A stretch of DNA of 64,000 nt, from NCBI RefSeq assembly GCF_047302425.1, contig NZ_CP154855.1, positions 434,001 to 498,000 on the forward strand, in the 5' to 3' direction. The position numbers were made by a program, and so were the translations under genes. Of the stretch, positions 52,328 to 61,117 are shown in pieces. Below the pieces are notes generated by a model. It saw only the letters and a program-made list of their open reading frames with translations. It was not told where the DNA came from and made no database searches. Position 1 is the stretch's first letter. Each line of letters starts with the position of its first letter. Origin of the DNA: Oceanitalea sp047302425. Lineage in GTDB: Bacteria; Actinomycetota; Actinomycetes; Actinomycetales; Actinomycetaceae.

Positions 52328-52711
52328 ATGTCGCTCGAGGTGCTGGGTCCGCGCGCCTGCCGCCGCCTGCTCGACCAGGTCTCCGTGGCCTGGCTCGCCC
52401 ACTGTGCCGACGGCGCCGTCCACATGGTGCCGGTGAACTTCACCGTGCACGGTGACGAGATCGTCGTGCGCAGCGGCTACGGCCGCTCGCTCACCGCCGT
52501 CGTCGAGGGCCGCCCCATCACCGTCGCCGCCGGCCACTTCGACGAGGAGAGCCGGACCGGCTGGTCGGTGACCGTGACCGGCCGGGCGCACCTCGTGGGC
52601 GACCCGCTCGTCAACCCGGGCGCCCCGGCGGCCGACGTGTGGGCCGAGCTGCCTGCCACCGTGCCCGTCGCCGTCGCGATGACGACGGTCACCGGGCGAC
52701 GGGTCCGCTGA
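52328..52711 (+). CDS. Pyridoxamine 5'-phosphate oxidase-family flavin-binding protein
   Basis: A 127-residue protein with the split-barrel PNPOx-like fold (F420/FMN-binding). Landmarks are VSVAWLAHCADGAVHMVPVN (about 18-37), VRSGYGRS, and GWSVTVTGRAHLV (about 80-92). Length is typical of small stand-alone family members, which bind FMN, F420 or heme-like ligands. The ATG at 52328 has GAGAG nearby. It is convergent with the ABC transporter genes, 7 bp apart at the ends. Confidence 0.8.
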   Translation: MSLEVLGPRACRRLLDQVSVAWLAHCADGAVHMVPVNFTVHGDEIVVRSGYGRSLTAVVEGRPITVAAGHFDEESRTGWSVTVTGRAHLVGDPLVNPGAPAADVWAELPATVPVAVAMTTVTGRRVR

Positions 52712-52718
52712 GCGGCCG

Positions 52719-53507
52719 CTACTGGAGCAGCGTGCGGTCGTCGAGGCCGGCGCCGGCCTGCGCGAAGGCCTGGAGGAGGTCCTGGACGGAGGCGCGCTGC
52801 TTGCGCTCCCCGGCGATGTCGACGACCACCCGGCCCTCGTGCATCATGATGAGCCGCGTCCCCACCCGCAGGGCCTGGTCCATGTTGTGGGTGACCATGA
52901 GCGTGGTGAGGTGGTGGCGCTCGACCGCCTCGGCGGTGAGCCGGGTGATGAGGTCGGCCCGCTGCGGGTCCAGTGCGGCGGTGTGCTCGTCGAGCAGGAG
53001 GATCTTCGGCTCGCTGAAGGTCGCCATGAGGAGGGACAGCGCCTGGCGCTGACCTCCGGACAGCAGCCCGACCTTCATCCTCAGCCGGTTCTCCAGGCCG
53101 AGCTCGAGGGACTCGAGCTCGGAGCGGAAGAACTCGCGCTTCGCCTTCGTCACCCCGAGCCGCAGGCCGCGGGACTTGCCGCGGGCGTAGGCGATCGCGA
53201 GGTTCTCCTCGATCGTCATGTCCGGGGCCGTGCCGGCGAGGGGGTCCTGGAAGACCCGGCCGAGGTGGGCGGCGCGGCGGTGGTCGGGCAGGCGCGTGAC
53301 GTCCTCGCCGTCGACCGTCACGGTGCCGGAGTCCGGGCTGATCTTCCCGGCGATGGTGTTGAGGAGGGTCGACTTGCCTGCGCCGTTGGAGCCGATGACG
53401 GTGGTGAACTCGCCGGGCTCCAGGTGCAGGGTGATCCCGGCGAGCGCGATGCGCTCGTTCGGGGTGCCGGGGAAGAAGGTCTTGGTGACGGAGTCGATCG
53501 TCAGCAT
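52719..53507 (-). CDS. ABC transporter ATP-binding protein (TrpZ-like)
   Basis: A 262-residue ABC ATPase. Walker A is GSNGAGKST (about 39-47), the signature is LLSGGQRQALSLL (about 145-157), Walker B is ILLLDEHTAALD, and the switch His is in VTHNMDQA. The replacement of the usual DEP by DEH in Walker B is characteristic of the ATPase of this DUF534/TrpXYZ transporter type. ATG at 53507 overlaps the permease stop; GTG at 53510 is an alternative. Confidence 0.9.
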   Translation of the reverse strand: MLTIDSVTKTFFPGTPNERIALAGITLHLEPGEFTTVIGSNGAGKSTLLNTIAGKISPDSGTVTVDGEDVTRLPDHRRAAHLGRVFQDPLAGTAPDMTIEENLAIAYARGKSRGLRLGVTKAKREFFRSELESLELGLENRLRMKVGLLSGGQRQALSLLMATFSEPKILLLDEHTAALDPQRADLITRLTAEAVERHHLTTLMVTHNMDQALRVGTRLIMMHEGRVVVDIAGERKQRASVQDLLQAFAQAGAGLDDRTLLQ

Positions 53508-54421
53508 CACTGGCCTCCCGCCGGCGTCGTGGTGGCCGCCGTGCGGCGCAGCGAGCGCAGCGCCCCGACCTTGCGGAACACGCCCCAGCGCGGCAGGAGC
53601 AGGGCGGTGACGACGAGGACGGCGGAGACGAGCTTCATGTCGTTGGCCTCGAGCCACGGCACCTGGAGAGCGAGCTGGATCGCCACCCGGTAGAGGATCG
53701 AGCCGAGGACGACGGCGAGGGTCGAGATGACGATGAGCCGCGAGCCGAAGACCGCCTGGCCGAGGATGACGGAGGCGAGCCCGGCGATGATGAGGCCGAT
53801 ACCCATCGAGATGTCGGCGAAGCCCTGGTACTGGGCGACCCCCGCACCGGCGAGGCCGACGAGCCCGTTGGACAGGGCCAGGCCGAGGATCTTCGTGCGG
53901 TCGGTGTTGACACCGAAGCTGCGGATCATCGCCTCGTTGTCACCGGTGGCCTGGAGCGCCAGACCGGTGTCGGTGTGGAGGAACCAGTCGAGGGCGAGCT
54001 TGACGAGGATCGCCAGCGCCCCGAAGATCGCGATCGACGCGGCGCCGCCGAGCAGGCCGCCCTCCCGCAGCGGGGTGATGAGGGTGTCCGAGCGCAGGAG
54101 CGGCACGTTCGCGCCGTCCATGATCCGCAGGTTGATCGAGTAGAGCCCGATCTGGGTGAGGATTCCCGCGAGCAGCGGGTTGATCCCGCCCTTGGCGTGG
54201 AGCAGCCCGGTGACCACACCCGCCAGCAGGCCCGCCACGCCCGCGGCGAGGGTCGCCAGGGCCGGGTGGGTCCCGCCGGTGATGAGGACGGCGGCGGTGG
54301 CGGCACCGGTGGTGAAGCTGCCGTCGACCGTGAGGTCGGGGAAGTTGAGGATCCGGAAGGTCAGGTAGACCCCCAGCGCCATCACGGCGTAGATGAGCCC
54401 GAGCTCGACTGCTCCGATCAT
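53507..54421 (-). CDS. ABC transporter permease (TrpY-like)
   Basis: A 304-residue BPD_transp_2-type permease with about eight membrane segments. Family segments include ELGLIYAVMALGVYLTFRIL at the start, the DLTVDGSFTTGAA motif, TQIGLYSINLRIMDGANVPL, and AGAGVAQYQGFADISMGIG. Such permeases import amino acids or small organic solutes. It is followed by the ATPase gene with a TGATG overlap and preceded by the binding-protein gene (13-bp gap). Confidence 0.9.
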   Translation of the reverse strand: MIGAVELGLIYAVMALGVYLTFRILNFPDLTVDGSFTTGAATAAVLITGGTHPALATLAAGVAGLLAGVVTGLLHAKGGINPLLAGILTQIGLYSINLRIMDGANVPLLRSDTLITPLREGGLLGGAASIAIFGALAILVKLALDWFLHTDTGLALQATGDNEAMIRSFGVNTDRTKILGLALSNGLVGLAGAGVAQYQGFADISMGIGLIIAGLASVILGQAVFGSRLIVISTLAVVLGSILYRVAIQLALQVPWLEANDMKLVSAVLVVTALLLPRWGVFRKVGALRSLRRTAATTTPAGGQ

Positions 54422-54434
54422 GAGGAAGCTCGGG

Positions 54435-55424
54435 TCACTCGACGACGGTCTCGGCGCGCTCGACGAGCTCGGCGGGCAGCTCCACACCCATCCGCTCGGC
54501 GGCGGCGGGGTTGACGATGAGCGGCCACTCCTCCAGCGTCTCGATGGGCATCTCGGCCGGGTCGGCACCCTCGGTGAGGATGCGCACGGCCATCTCACCC
54601 GTCTGGTAGCCGAGCTGCTCGTAGTCGATGCCGTAGGTCGCGATCGCGCCGCGCTCCACGGTGTCGCCGTCCGCGGCGACGAGCGGCACGGACCTGGACT
54701 CGGCGACCTGGAGGAGCGCCTCGAAGGACTGGATGACCGTGTTGTCGGTCGGGACGTAGAAGGCGTCGACGTCGAGGGACTCGGCGGCCTGCTGCACCTC
54801 ACCGGAGTTGGTGATCGCGGCCGTCTCGATCTCCAGGCCCAGCTCCGCGGCGGCCTCCTCGGCGAGCTCGACCTGCACCTCGGAGTTCACCTCGCCGGAG
54901 CTGTAGACGATGCCGACGGTCTGGGCGTCGGGGGCGATCTCGGCGAGCAGCCCGAGCTGCTCGGCCACGGGGTTGAGGTCGCTCGTGCCGGTGAGGTTCG
55001 CGCCGGGCGCCTCCCAGCTGTCCACCAGGCCCGCCTCCTGCGGCTCGGTGACGGCGGTGATGACGATCGGGACGTCGGTGATCGCCTGGGCGGCCGCCTG
55101 CGCCGTGGGCGTGGCGATCGCGAGGATGAGGTCGTGCCCGGCCGAGGCGAAGCCGTTGGCGATGGAGATCGCGGTCGACTGGTCGCCCTGGGCGTTCTCC
55201 TCCTCGTACTCGACCTCGAGCCCGGCGTCCTCGAGCGCGGCCTTGAAGCCCTCGAGGGAGGCGTCCAGCGACGGGTGCGCGGCGATCTGGGTGACGCCGA
55301 TGGAGTAGGTGCGGTCGTCGTCGCCGCCGCTCCCGGAACCGCCGCCGTCGTCGTTGCCGCAGGCGGTGAGGAGCAGGGCCGAGGCGGCGAGGACGCCGGC
55401 CAGCCGGAGGGATGAGCGCGTCAT
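54435..55424 (-). CDS. ABC transporter substrate-binding lipoprotein (PF04392, TrpX-like)
   Basis: A 329-residue lipoprotein with a lipobox LLTAC near residue 22 and an acidic Gly/Asp linker. The mature domain starts YSIGVTQIAAHPSLDASLEG and contains NAQGDQSTAISIANGF, IATPTAQAAAQA, GTSDLNPVAEQL and IVYSSGEVNSEVQ, typical of PF04392 binding proteins, some of which bind tryptophan or other aromatic amino acids. Substrate here is unproven. First gene of the three-gene operon; a 16-bp palindrome lies 60 bp upstream. Confidence 0.9.
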   Translation of the reverse strand: MTRSSLRLAGVLAASALLLTACGNDDGGGSGSGGDDDRTYSIGVTQIAAHPSLDASLEGFKAALEDAGLEVEYEEENAQGDQSTAISIANGFASAGHDLILAIATPTAQAAAQAITDVPIVITAVTEPQEAGLVDSWEAPGANLTGTSDLNPVAEQLGLLAEIAPDAQTVGIVYSSGEVNSEVQVELAEEAAAELGLEIETAAITNSGEVQQAAESLDVDAFYVPTDNTVIQSFEALLQVAESRSVPLVAADGDTVERGAIATYGIDYEQLGYQTGEMAVRILTEGADPAEMPIETLEEWPLIVNPAAAERMGVELPAELVERAETVVE

Positions 55425-55484
55425 TGGAGGTCCTTCCTGGGGCACACGTCGCGTCGTCGAAGCGTACTGGACGTGACCGCTATA

Positions 55485-55500
55485 TGAGAACGCCGTCTCA
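55485..55500. promoter_or_regulatory. Palindrome in the divergent TrpX-like/aldo-keto reductase promoter region
   Basis: TGAGA-ACGCCG-TCTCA forms 5-bp arms in the 121-bp divergent gap, beside an AT-richer stretch TATATGAG. It is a candidate operator for one or both genes; symmetry is short and could be chance. Confidence 0.3.
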
Positions 55501-55545
55501 GGACTGACGGGCGGGTCGGGCACACGGGCGGGTAGGTTGCTGCCC

Positions 55546-56556
55546 ATGGTCGCGCACAGGTACCTCGGACACAGCGGTTTCAAGATCTCGGAGATCGTCT
55601 ACGGCAACTGGCTCACCCACGGCTCCCAGGTGGAGAACGAGGTCGCCACGCGCTGCGTGCACGCGGCGCTCGACGCCGGCATCTCGAGCTTCGACACCGC
55701 CGACGTCTACGCCAACACCCGCGCCGAGGAGGTGCTGGCCGACGCGCTTGCCGGCGTCCCGCGCCACGAGCTGGAGATCTTCACCAAGGTCTACTTCCCG
55801 ATCGGGAAGAAGGGCCCCAACGACACCGGACTGTCCCGCAAGCACATCCGTGACGGCATCGACGGCTCCCTGCGCCGCCTGCGCACCGACTACGTCGACC
55901 TCTACCAGGCCCACCGCTACGACGTCGAGACCCCGCTCGAGGAGACGATGCAGGCCTTCGCCGACATCGTCCGCCAGGGCAAGGCGCTGTACATCGGCGT
56001 CTCGGAGTGGCCGGCCGACAAGCTCCGCGAGGGGCACGCGATGGCCCGCGAGCTCGGCTTCCAGCTCATCTCGAACCAGCCGAAGTACTCGATGCTGTGG
56101 CGGGTCATCGAGGGCGAGGTCGTGCCGGCCTCCCGCGAGCTGGGCATCGGGCAGATCGTCTTCTCGCCGGTCGCGCAGGGCATCCTCACCGGCAAGTACC
56201 TGCCGGGGCAGGCGGTCCCGGAGGGCTCGCGCGCCGCGGACACCAAGGGCGGGGCCCAGATGATCGACCGCGACGTGCACGACGACGTCCTCCTCACCCG
56301 TGTCCAGGAGCTGCGGCCCGTCGCGGAGGAGCTGGGCCTGACGATGGCGCAGCTCGCCGTCGCCTGGGTGCTGCAGAACGACAACGTGTCCGCGGCCATC
56401 ATCGGCGCCTCGCGCCCGGAGCAGGTCGCGGAGAACGTCGCGGCCTCCGGGGTGGAGCTGCCCGCCGAGGTCCTCACCCGGATCGACGAGATCCTCGGGG
56501 ACTCCGTCGTGCGCGACCCGTCCCTGACGAACGTGCCGGAGACCCGCCAGGCCTGA
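55546..56556 (+). CDS. Aldo/keto reductase (Kv-beta-like, AKR family)
   Basis: A 336-residue NADPH-dependent TIM-barrel reductase. The catalytic tetrad is visible: Asp and Tyr in SSFDTADVYANTRAEEVLA, Lys in IFTKVYFPIG (near 80), and His in DLYQAHRYDVETPLEE. The cofactor region ends AAIIGASRPEQVAENV. The closest resemblance is to the Kv-beta/YghZ-like group, which reduces aldehydes. The ATG at 55546 gives MVAHRYLGHSGFKIS, the expected N-terminus. Confidence 0.92.
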   Translation: MVAHRYLGHSGFKISEIVYGNWLTHGSQVENEVATRCVHAALDAGISSFDTADVYANTRAEEVLADALAGVPRHELEIFTKVYFPIGKKGPNDTGLSRKHIRDGIDGSLRRLRTDYVDLYQAHRYDVETPLEETMQAFADIVRQGKALYIGVSEWPADKLREGHAMARELGFQLISNQPKYSMLWRVIEGEVVPASRELGIGQIVFSPVAQGILTGKYLPGQAVPEGSRAADTKGGAQMIDRDVHDDVLLTRVQELRPVAEELGLTMAQLAVAWVLQNDNVSAAIIGASRPEQVAENVAASGVELPAEVLTRIDEILGDSVVRDPSLTNVPETRQA

Positions 56557-56561
56557 GGCGC

Positions 56562-57062
56562 TCAGGCGCCGGGGAGGATGAGGAGCCCGCGCCCCCACTC
56601 GGTGGCGCGCTCCTCCTCCCCGGGGGCGAGGGGGCCCTCGCTGCCGTGGACGGCGAAGTGCTCGGCCGGCGCGACGACCGGCACCTTGCGCTGCCGCAGC
56701 CGCCGCACGACGGCGCGGGCGGCGCTCCCCGGCAGCTTCGACTCGTGGGTGCGGGTGTCGTAGACGGCGACCGGGACGGTCAGCTCGCCGGCCTCCTCGA
56801 GCCACTCGCGGATACCCGGCCGGGACTCCTCCTCCAGCCCGGCCCGCTCCATCGCCTCGCGGCGCGAGTCCGGGCGGCTGAGGCCGAGCACGTGGGTGGG
56901 GGCGCCGATGACGAGGAGGTCGGCGTCGACCTCACCGATCGGCGGCGCGTCGGCGACGTCGAGCACCTCGACCTCCGCACCGGTGCGCAGGCCCTCGGCG
57001 ACCGCACGCGCCACCCGGCCGGTGTTGCCGAAGTGGGACTCGTACACGACGAGCGCCTTCAT
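56562..57062 (-). CDS. Flavodoxin-like protein
   Basis: A 166-residue FMN-binding flavodoxin fold. The phosphate-binding loop is VVYESHFGNTGRVARAVAEG (residues about 5-24), followed by LLVIGAPTHVLGLS and a final APAEHFAVHG segment. It may act in stress response or redox sensing rather than electron transfer, as in the flavodoxin/nitric-oxide-synthase class of actinobacteria. It ends 5 bp after the convergent reductase gene. Confidence 0.87.
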   Translation of the reverse strand: MKALVVYESHFGNTGRVARAVAEGLRTGAEVEVLDVADAPPIGEVDADLLVIGAPTHVLGLSRPDSRREAMERAGLEEESRPGIREWLEEAGELTVPVAVYDTRTHESKLPGSAARAVVRRLRQRKVPVVAPAEHFAVHGSEGPLAPGEEERATEWGRGLLILPGA

Positions 57063-57128
57063 CTCAGCCGCCCTCCTCGCTCGCTGGTCCCGTGAGGCTA
57101 CTGGACGTGCCGGGCCGCGCACGGCACG

Positions 57129-57656
57129 ATGCCCGGCATGGCGATCGACCCGGACACCAAGGACTGGACCTGGGTGCTGCAGCGCCCCTGCCCCGAGTGC
57201 GGCACCGAGGCCGCCGCCCACTCCCCGGCGACGACGGCGCCGGTGCTCGAGGACGCCGTCGTGCGCTGGCAGGCGGTGCTGCGCCGTCCCGACGTCGCGC
57301 GGCGCCCCGACGACCACACGTGGTCGCCGCTGGAGTACGGCGCCCACGTGCGCGACGTGTGCGCCGTCTTCCGCGAGCGGCTGCGGCTCATGCTCACCGA
57401 GGACCACCCGACCTTCCCGAACTGGGACCAGGACGCGGCCGCCGTCGCCGGCAAGTACGGGGAGCAGGACCCCGCGGCCGTCGCCGAGGAGCTGGCCGCC
57501 GAGGCCCGCGCCGCGGGCGCCGAGTTCGCCGCCGTCCCGGAGGAGCGGTGGGAGCGCCGCGGCCTGCGGAGCAACGGCTCGGCCTTCACCGTGCGCACGC
57601 TGAGCCAGTACTTCCTCCACGACGTCCTGCACCACCTGCACGACGTCGGCGGCTGA
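57129..57656 (+). CDS. DinB/MDMPI-like metal-binding protein
   Basis: A 175-residue four-helix-bundle protein of the DinB superfamily, which in actinobacteria includes mycothiol-dependent enzymes. Candidate metal ligands are His in EYGAHVRDVC (about 76) and the H-x3-H pattern of QYFLHDVLHHLHDVGG at the C-terminus. A C-x2-C pair (RPCPECGTE, about 19-27) near the N-terminus is unusual. ATG at 57129 and 57138 are both possible. Confidence 0.82.
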   Translation: MPGMAIDPDTKDWTWVLQRPCPECGTEAAAHSPATTAPVLEDAVVRWQAVLRRPDVARRPDDHTWSPLEYGAHVRDVCAVFRERLRLMLTEDHPTFPNWDQDAAAVAGKYGEQDPAAVAEELAAEARAAGAEFAAVPEERWERRGLRSNGSAFTVRTLSQYFLHDVLHHLHDVGG

Positions 57657-57657
57657 G

Positions 57658-58461
57658 TCAGGCCGCCCGCACGAGGAGCACGACGACGTTCACCAGCGCG
57701 ATGACCATCGCCGCTTGGAACGGGGCGCGTCCCGGCCGCCCGAGGGAGACGACGGCGAGCGCCCCGGCGCCGACGAGCACCGCCCACGCCCACACCGGTA
57801 CCGGCCCCTGCGGCCCGAGCACCGCGACGGCCGTGCCGGCGAGGAGGACGACGACGGCGAGCACCCCCGAGGCCCGCGCACCGAGGCGGTGGGGCAGGCC
57901 GCGCACCCCGGTGGCGGCGTCGTCGGCGAGGTCGGGCAGCACGTTGACGACGTGCGCGCCCGCGCCGAGCAGGCCGCCGACGGCGGGCATCCACCACGGC
58001 GGCAGCACCGGCGGGTCGAGGGCCAGCCACGGCACCACCGGCAGCGCGGCGAAGGCGACGACGTAGGGCAGCCAGGAGACGACGGTCGACTTGAGGCCGA
58101 GGTTGTAGGCCCAGCCCCCGCCGACGAGGAGGAGGTGGGCGAGCGCCGCCTGCACCCCGAGGGCGAGGGAGAGCGCGACGGTCGCGGCCAGCGTGAGGCC
58201 GAGCGCGACCGCCGCCGTCCGGGTGCTCAGCGCCCCGGTTGCGAGCGGCTTGTCGGCCCGCCCGACGGCGCGGTCGCGGGCGGCGTCGAGGAGGTCGTTG
58301 GACCAGCCGATCGACAGCTGGCCGGTGAGCACGGCGAGCCCGACGAGCAGCGTCCCGCCCGGTCCGTGCCCCGCCCCGACGGCGAGCAGCACGGCCAGCG
58401 CGGTGACGACGACCGTCGGCGCGGGGTGCGAGGCCCGCGCGAGCGCGGTGACGAGGGGCAC
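57658..58461 (-). CDS. UbiA-family prenyltransferase
   Basis: A 267-residue integral membrane prenyltransferase with eight or nine membrane segments. The first Asp-rich motif is SNDLLDAARDRAVGRADKP (about 53-71), typical N-D-x-x-D-x-x-x-D, and the second is NVLPDLADDAATG (about 172-184). Such enzymes attach isoprenoid chains to aromatic or quinone acceptors. Its start (GTG, 58461) lies only 29 bp from the divergent type III PKS start, so the two are probably co-regulated, and the PKS product is a natural acceptor candidate. Confidence 0.9.
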   Translation of the reverse strand: MPLVTALARASHPAPTVVVTALAVLLAVGAGHGPGGTLLVGLAVLTGQLSIGWSNDLLDAARDRAVGRADKPLATGALSTRTAAVALGLTLAATVALSLALGVQAALAHLLLVGGGWAYNLGLKSTVVSWLPYVVAFAALPVVPWLALDPPVLPPWWMPAVGGLLGAGAHVVNVLPDLADDAATGVRGLPHRLGARASGVLAVVVLLAGTAVAVLGPQGPVPVWAWAVLVGAGALAVVSLGRPGRAPFQAAMVIALVNVVVLLVRAA

Positions 58462-58490
58462 CCTCGGAGGCTAGCCCGTACGCTCCACCT

Positions 58491-59546
58491 GTGACTGAGC
58501 TGCTCGCCGTCGAGCCGGTACTGCCCGAGTACCGCTACCCGCAGGGTGAGCTCACGGACGCGCTCGTCGACATCATCGGCCTGGACGAGCGGGGGGAGCG
58601 GCTCATCCGCCGCATCCACGCCGGGTGCGGGGTCGACGGCCGGCACGTCGCGCTCCCGCTCGAGCAGTACGCCCGCTTCCTCGACTTCGGGCAGACCAAC
58701 GACGCCTTCATCGCCGCGGCCGTCGACCTCGGCGCCGAGGCGCTGACCCGGGCGCTGGACGCCGCCGGGCTCGCGCCCCGGGAGCTCGACCTCATCGTCT
58801 CGACGACCATCACCGGGCTCGCCGTCCCCTCGCTCGAGGCGCGCATCGCCGAGCGGGTGGGCCTGCGGCCCGACGTCGTGCGCCTGCCGATCGTGGGCCT
58901 CGGCTGCATGGCCGGCGCCGCCGGGACCGCGCGGCTGCACGACCTGCTCGCGGGACGGCCCGGAACCGTGGGTGCGCTCGTCAGCGTCGAGCTGTGCTCG
59001 CTCACCGTCCAGCGCGACGACGCCTCGGGGGCCAACCTCGTCGCCAGCGGCCTGTTCGGCGACGGCGCCGCCGCCGTCCTCGCGACCTCCGGCCCGTCCC
59101 GAGGTGGGGACCTGCCGCGGGTCGTCGCCGCCAAGAGCCGCCTGTACCCCGGCACCGAGGCCGTCATGGGCTGGGACGTGCGCGCCACCGGGCTGCGGAT
59201 CGTCCTCGGCGCCGAGGTGCCCGACCTCGTGCGGGACAACGTCGGTGCGGACGTCGCCGCCTTCCTGGCCGAGCACGGTCTCGGCGTCGCCGACATCGGC
59301 TGGTGGGTGTGCCACCCCGGCGGGCCGAAGGTCATCGACGCGCTCGCGGAGACGCTCGGGCTGCCGCTGGAGGCCCTGGCCCTGACGACGGAGTCGCTGC
59401 GCACCGTCGGTAACCTCTCCTCCGCGTCGGTGCTCCACATCCTGCGGGCGGCGCTCGACGCGGGGCCCGCCCCCGGCAGCTTCGGCCTCATGATGGCGAT
59501 GGGGCCCGGTTTCAGTCTCGAGATGGTTCTCCTGGAGGCCAGATGA
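58491..59546 (+). CDS. Type III polyketide synthase
   Basis: A 351-residue chalcone/stilbene-synthase-like enzyme that condenses acyl-CoA starters with malonyl-CoA into alkylresorcinols, pyrones or related phenolics. The Cys-His-Asn triad is visible: Cys in VGLGCMAGAAG (about 138), His in WWVCHPGGPKV (about 274), and Asn in TVGNLSSASV (about 307). The start is GTG at 58491. The downstream methyltransferase and flavoprotein genes mirror srsB and srsC after srsA in Streptomyces, where long-chain alkylresorcinols are made. Confidence 0.94.
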   Translation: MTELLAVEPVLPEYRYPQGELTDALVDIIGLDERGERLIRRIHAGCGVDGRHVALPLEQYARFLDFGQTNDAFIAAAVDLGAEALTRALDAAGLAPRELDLIVSTTITGLAVPSLEARIAERVGLRPDVVRLPIVGLGCMAGAAGTARLHDLLAGRPGTVGALVSVELCSLTVQRDDASGANLVASGLFGDGAAAVLATSGPSRGGDLPRVVAAKSRLYPGTEAVMGWDVRATGLRIVLGAEVPDLVRDNVGADVAAFLAEHGLGVADIGWWVCHPGGPKVIDALAETLGLPLEALALTTESLRTVGNLSSASVLHILRAALDAGPAPGSFGLMMAMGPGFSLEMVLLEAR

Positions 59547-60079
59547 CGTCGCAGGTCCTGTTCACCGTCCTCATCGGCGCGGTCGCCCTCGAGCGGCTCG
59601 CCGAGCTCGTCGTCGCCAAGCGCAACGCGCGCTGGTCCTTCACGCGCGGTGGCCGGGAGAGCGGCGCCGGGCACTACCCGGTCATGGTGGTCCTCCACAC
59701 CGGGCTGCTCGTCGGCTGCCTGCTCGAGGTGTGGCTGGCGGACCGGCCCTTCGTGCCCGCGGTCGGCTGGGTCATGCTCGCGCTCGCGCTCGGCTCCCAG
59801 GCGCTGCGCTGGTGGTGCATCACGACGCTCGGGCCGCGGTGGAACACGCGCGTCATCGTCGTGCCGGACCTCCCGCTCGTCGCCACGGGCCCCTACCGGT
59901 ACCGGTGGCTGCGGCACCCCAACTACATCGCCGTCGTCGTCGAGGGCTTCGCGCTGCCCCTCGTCCACGACGCCTGGGTCACCGCGCTCGTCTTCACCGT
60001 GGCCAACGCGGCGCTGCTCACAGTGCGCATCCGGACCGAGAACCGGGCGCTCGCGGACGCGGTGCCGGCGAGCCGCTGA
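59543..60079 (+). CDS. ICMT-like membrane methyltransferase (SrsB-like)
   Basis: A 178-residue polytopic membrane protein of the isoprenylcysteine carboxyl methyltransferase-like family. The cofactor-binding C-terminal segment is GPYRYRWLRHPNYIAVVVEG (about 115-134) with the conserved R-H-P-x-Y. In srs loci this type O-methylates the PKS product. ATG overlaps the PKS stop (ATGA), so they are co-translated. Confidence 0.9.
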   Translation: MTSQVLFTVLIGAVALERLAELVVAKRNARWSFTRGGRESGAGHYPVMVVLHTGLLVGCLLEVWLADRPFVPAVGWVMLALALGSQALRWWCITTLGPRWNTRVIVVPDLPLVATGPYRYRWLRHPNYIAVVVEGFALPLVHDAWVTALVFTVANAALLTVRIRTENRALADAVPASR

Positions 60080-60080
60080 G

Positions 60081-61094
60081 ATGGACCTCGTCGTCGCCGG
60101 GGGCGGGCCGGCCGGACTGGCGACCGCCCTCCACGCCGCGGCGGCGGGACTGAGTGTCGTCGTGCGGGAGCCGCGTCCCGGCGTCGTCGACAAGGCCTGC
60201 GGGGAGGGGGTCATGCCCGCCGGGGTGGCCCACCTCGCGGCCCTCGGGGTGCGGCCCGCCGGCCGGGACATCGTCGGCATCCGCTACTGCGCGCCCGGCC
60301 GCAGCGCCGCCACGCGCTTCCGGGGGCGGCCGGGGCGCGGGGTGCGCCGCACCGAGCTGCACCGCGCGCTGCGGGAGGCGGTGCGCGACGCCGGGGTGAC
60401 GATCGAGCAGGGCCGGGTCCGGGAGGTCCGGAACCAGGCGGGCGGCGTCGTCGTCGACGGCGAGGCGGCCGGGTACGTCGTCGTCGCCGACGGCCTGCAC
60501 TCACCGCTGCGCCGTGCCGTCGGCCTGGAGGCCCGCGCGCCCGGGCCGGCCCGCTACGGGCTGCGCCGCCACGTGCGCCTGGCGCCGTGGACGGACCACG
60601 TCGAGGTCCACTGGGCCGGGCACAGCGAGGCCTACGTGACCCCGGTGGCCGAGGACGAGGTCGGCGTCGCGATCCTCACCTCCCGGCGGGCACCGTACGA
60701 GGAGCAGCTCGCAGACTTCCCGGAGCTGCTCGAGCGGCTGGCCGGGGCGGAGCTCGCCTCGACCGTCCGTGGCGCCGGGCCCTTGCGGCAGGCGTCGCGG
60801 CGGCGGGTCGAGGGGCGGGTCCTGCTCGTGGGGGACGCCTCCGGCTACGTCGACGCCCTCACCGGTGAGGGCATCAGCCTGGCCCTCGCCCAGGCGCAGG
60901 CGGCGGTGCGGTCCGTCGTCGCCGGGGACCTGCCCGCGTACGAGCGGGAGTGGCGGCGGATCGTGCGCCGCCACCGCGTTCTCACCCAGACGCTGCTCAC
61001 CGTCGGCGCCTCCCCGGCCCGGCCGCTGCTCGTCCCCGCGGCCCAGCGCCTGCCGCGGGTCTTCTCGGCCGCCGTCAACGCCGTCGGCGGCTGA
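60081..61094 (+). CDS. FAD-dependent monooxygenase (SrsC-like / geranylgeranyl-reductase-like)
   Basis: A 337-residue flavoprotein. The FAD-binding motif is VVAGGGPAGLATALHAAAAG (about 4-23), followed by a GEGVMPAG loop common in this family, and the C-terminal FAD-pyrophosphate motif is GRVLLVGDASGYVDALTGEG (about 249-268). In an srs-type pathway it would hydroxylate the aromatic ring toward a quinol. It starts 1 bp after the methyltransferase stop. The alternative role, isoprenoid saturation as in geranylgeranyl reductases, fits a UbiA neighbour. Confidence 0.88.
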   Translation: MDLVVAGGGPAGLATALHAAAAGLSVVVREPRPGVVDKACGEGVMPAGVAHLAALGVRPAGRDIVGIRYCAPGRSAATRFRGRPGRGVRRTELHRALREAVRDAGVTIEQGRVREVRNQAGGVVVDGEAAGYVVVADGLHSPLRRAVGLEARAPGPARYGLRRHVRLAPWTDHVEVHWAGHSEAYVTPVAEDEVGVAILTSRRAPYEEQLADFPELLERLAGAELASTVRGAGPLRQASRRRVEGRVLLVGDASGYVDALTGEGISLALAQAQAAVRSVVAGDLPAYEREWRRIVRRHRVLTQTLLTVGASPARPLLVPAAQRLPRVFSAAVNAVGG

Positions 61095-61117
61095 GCCGCG
61101 CTTAAGGTGAGGTCGTC

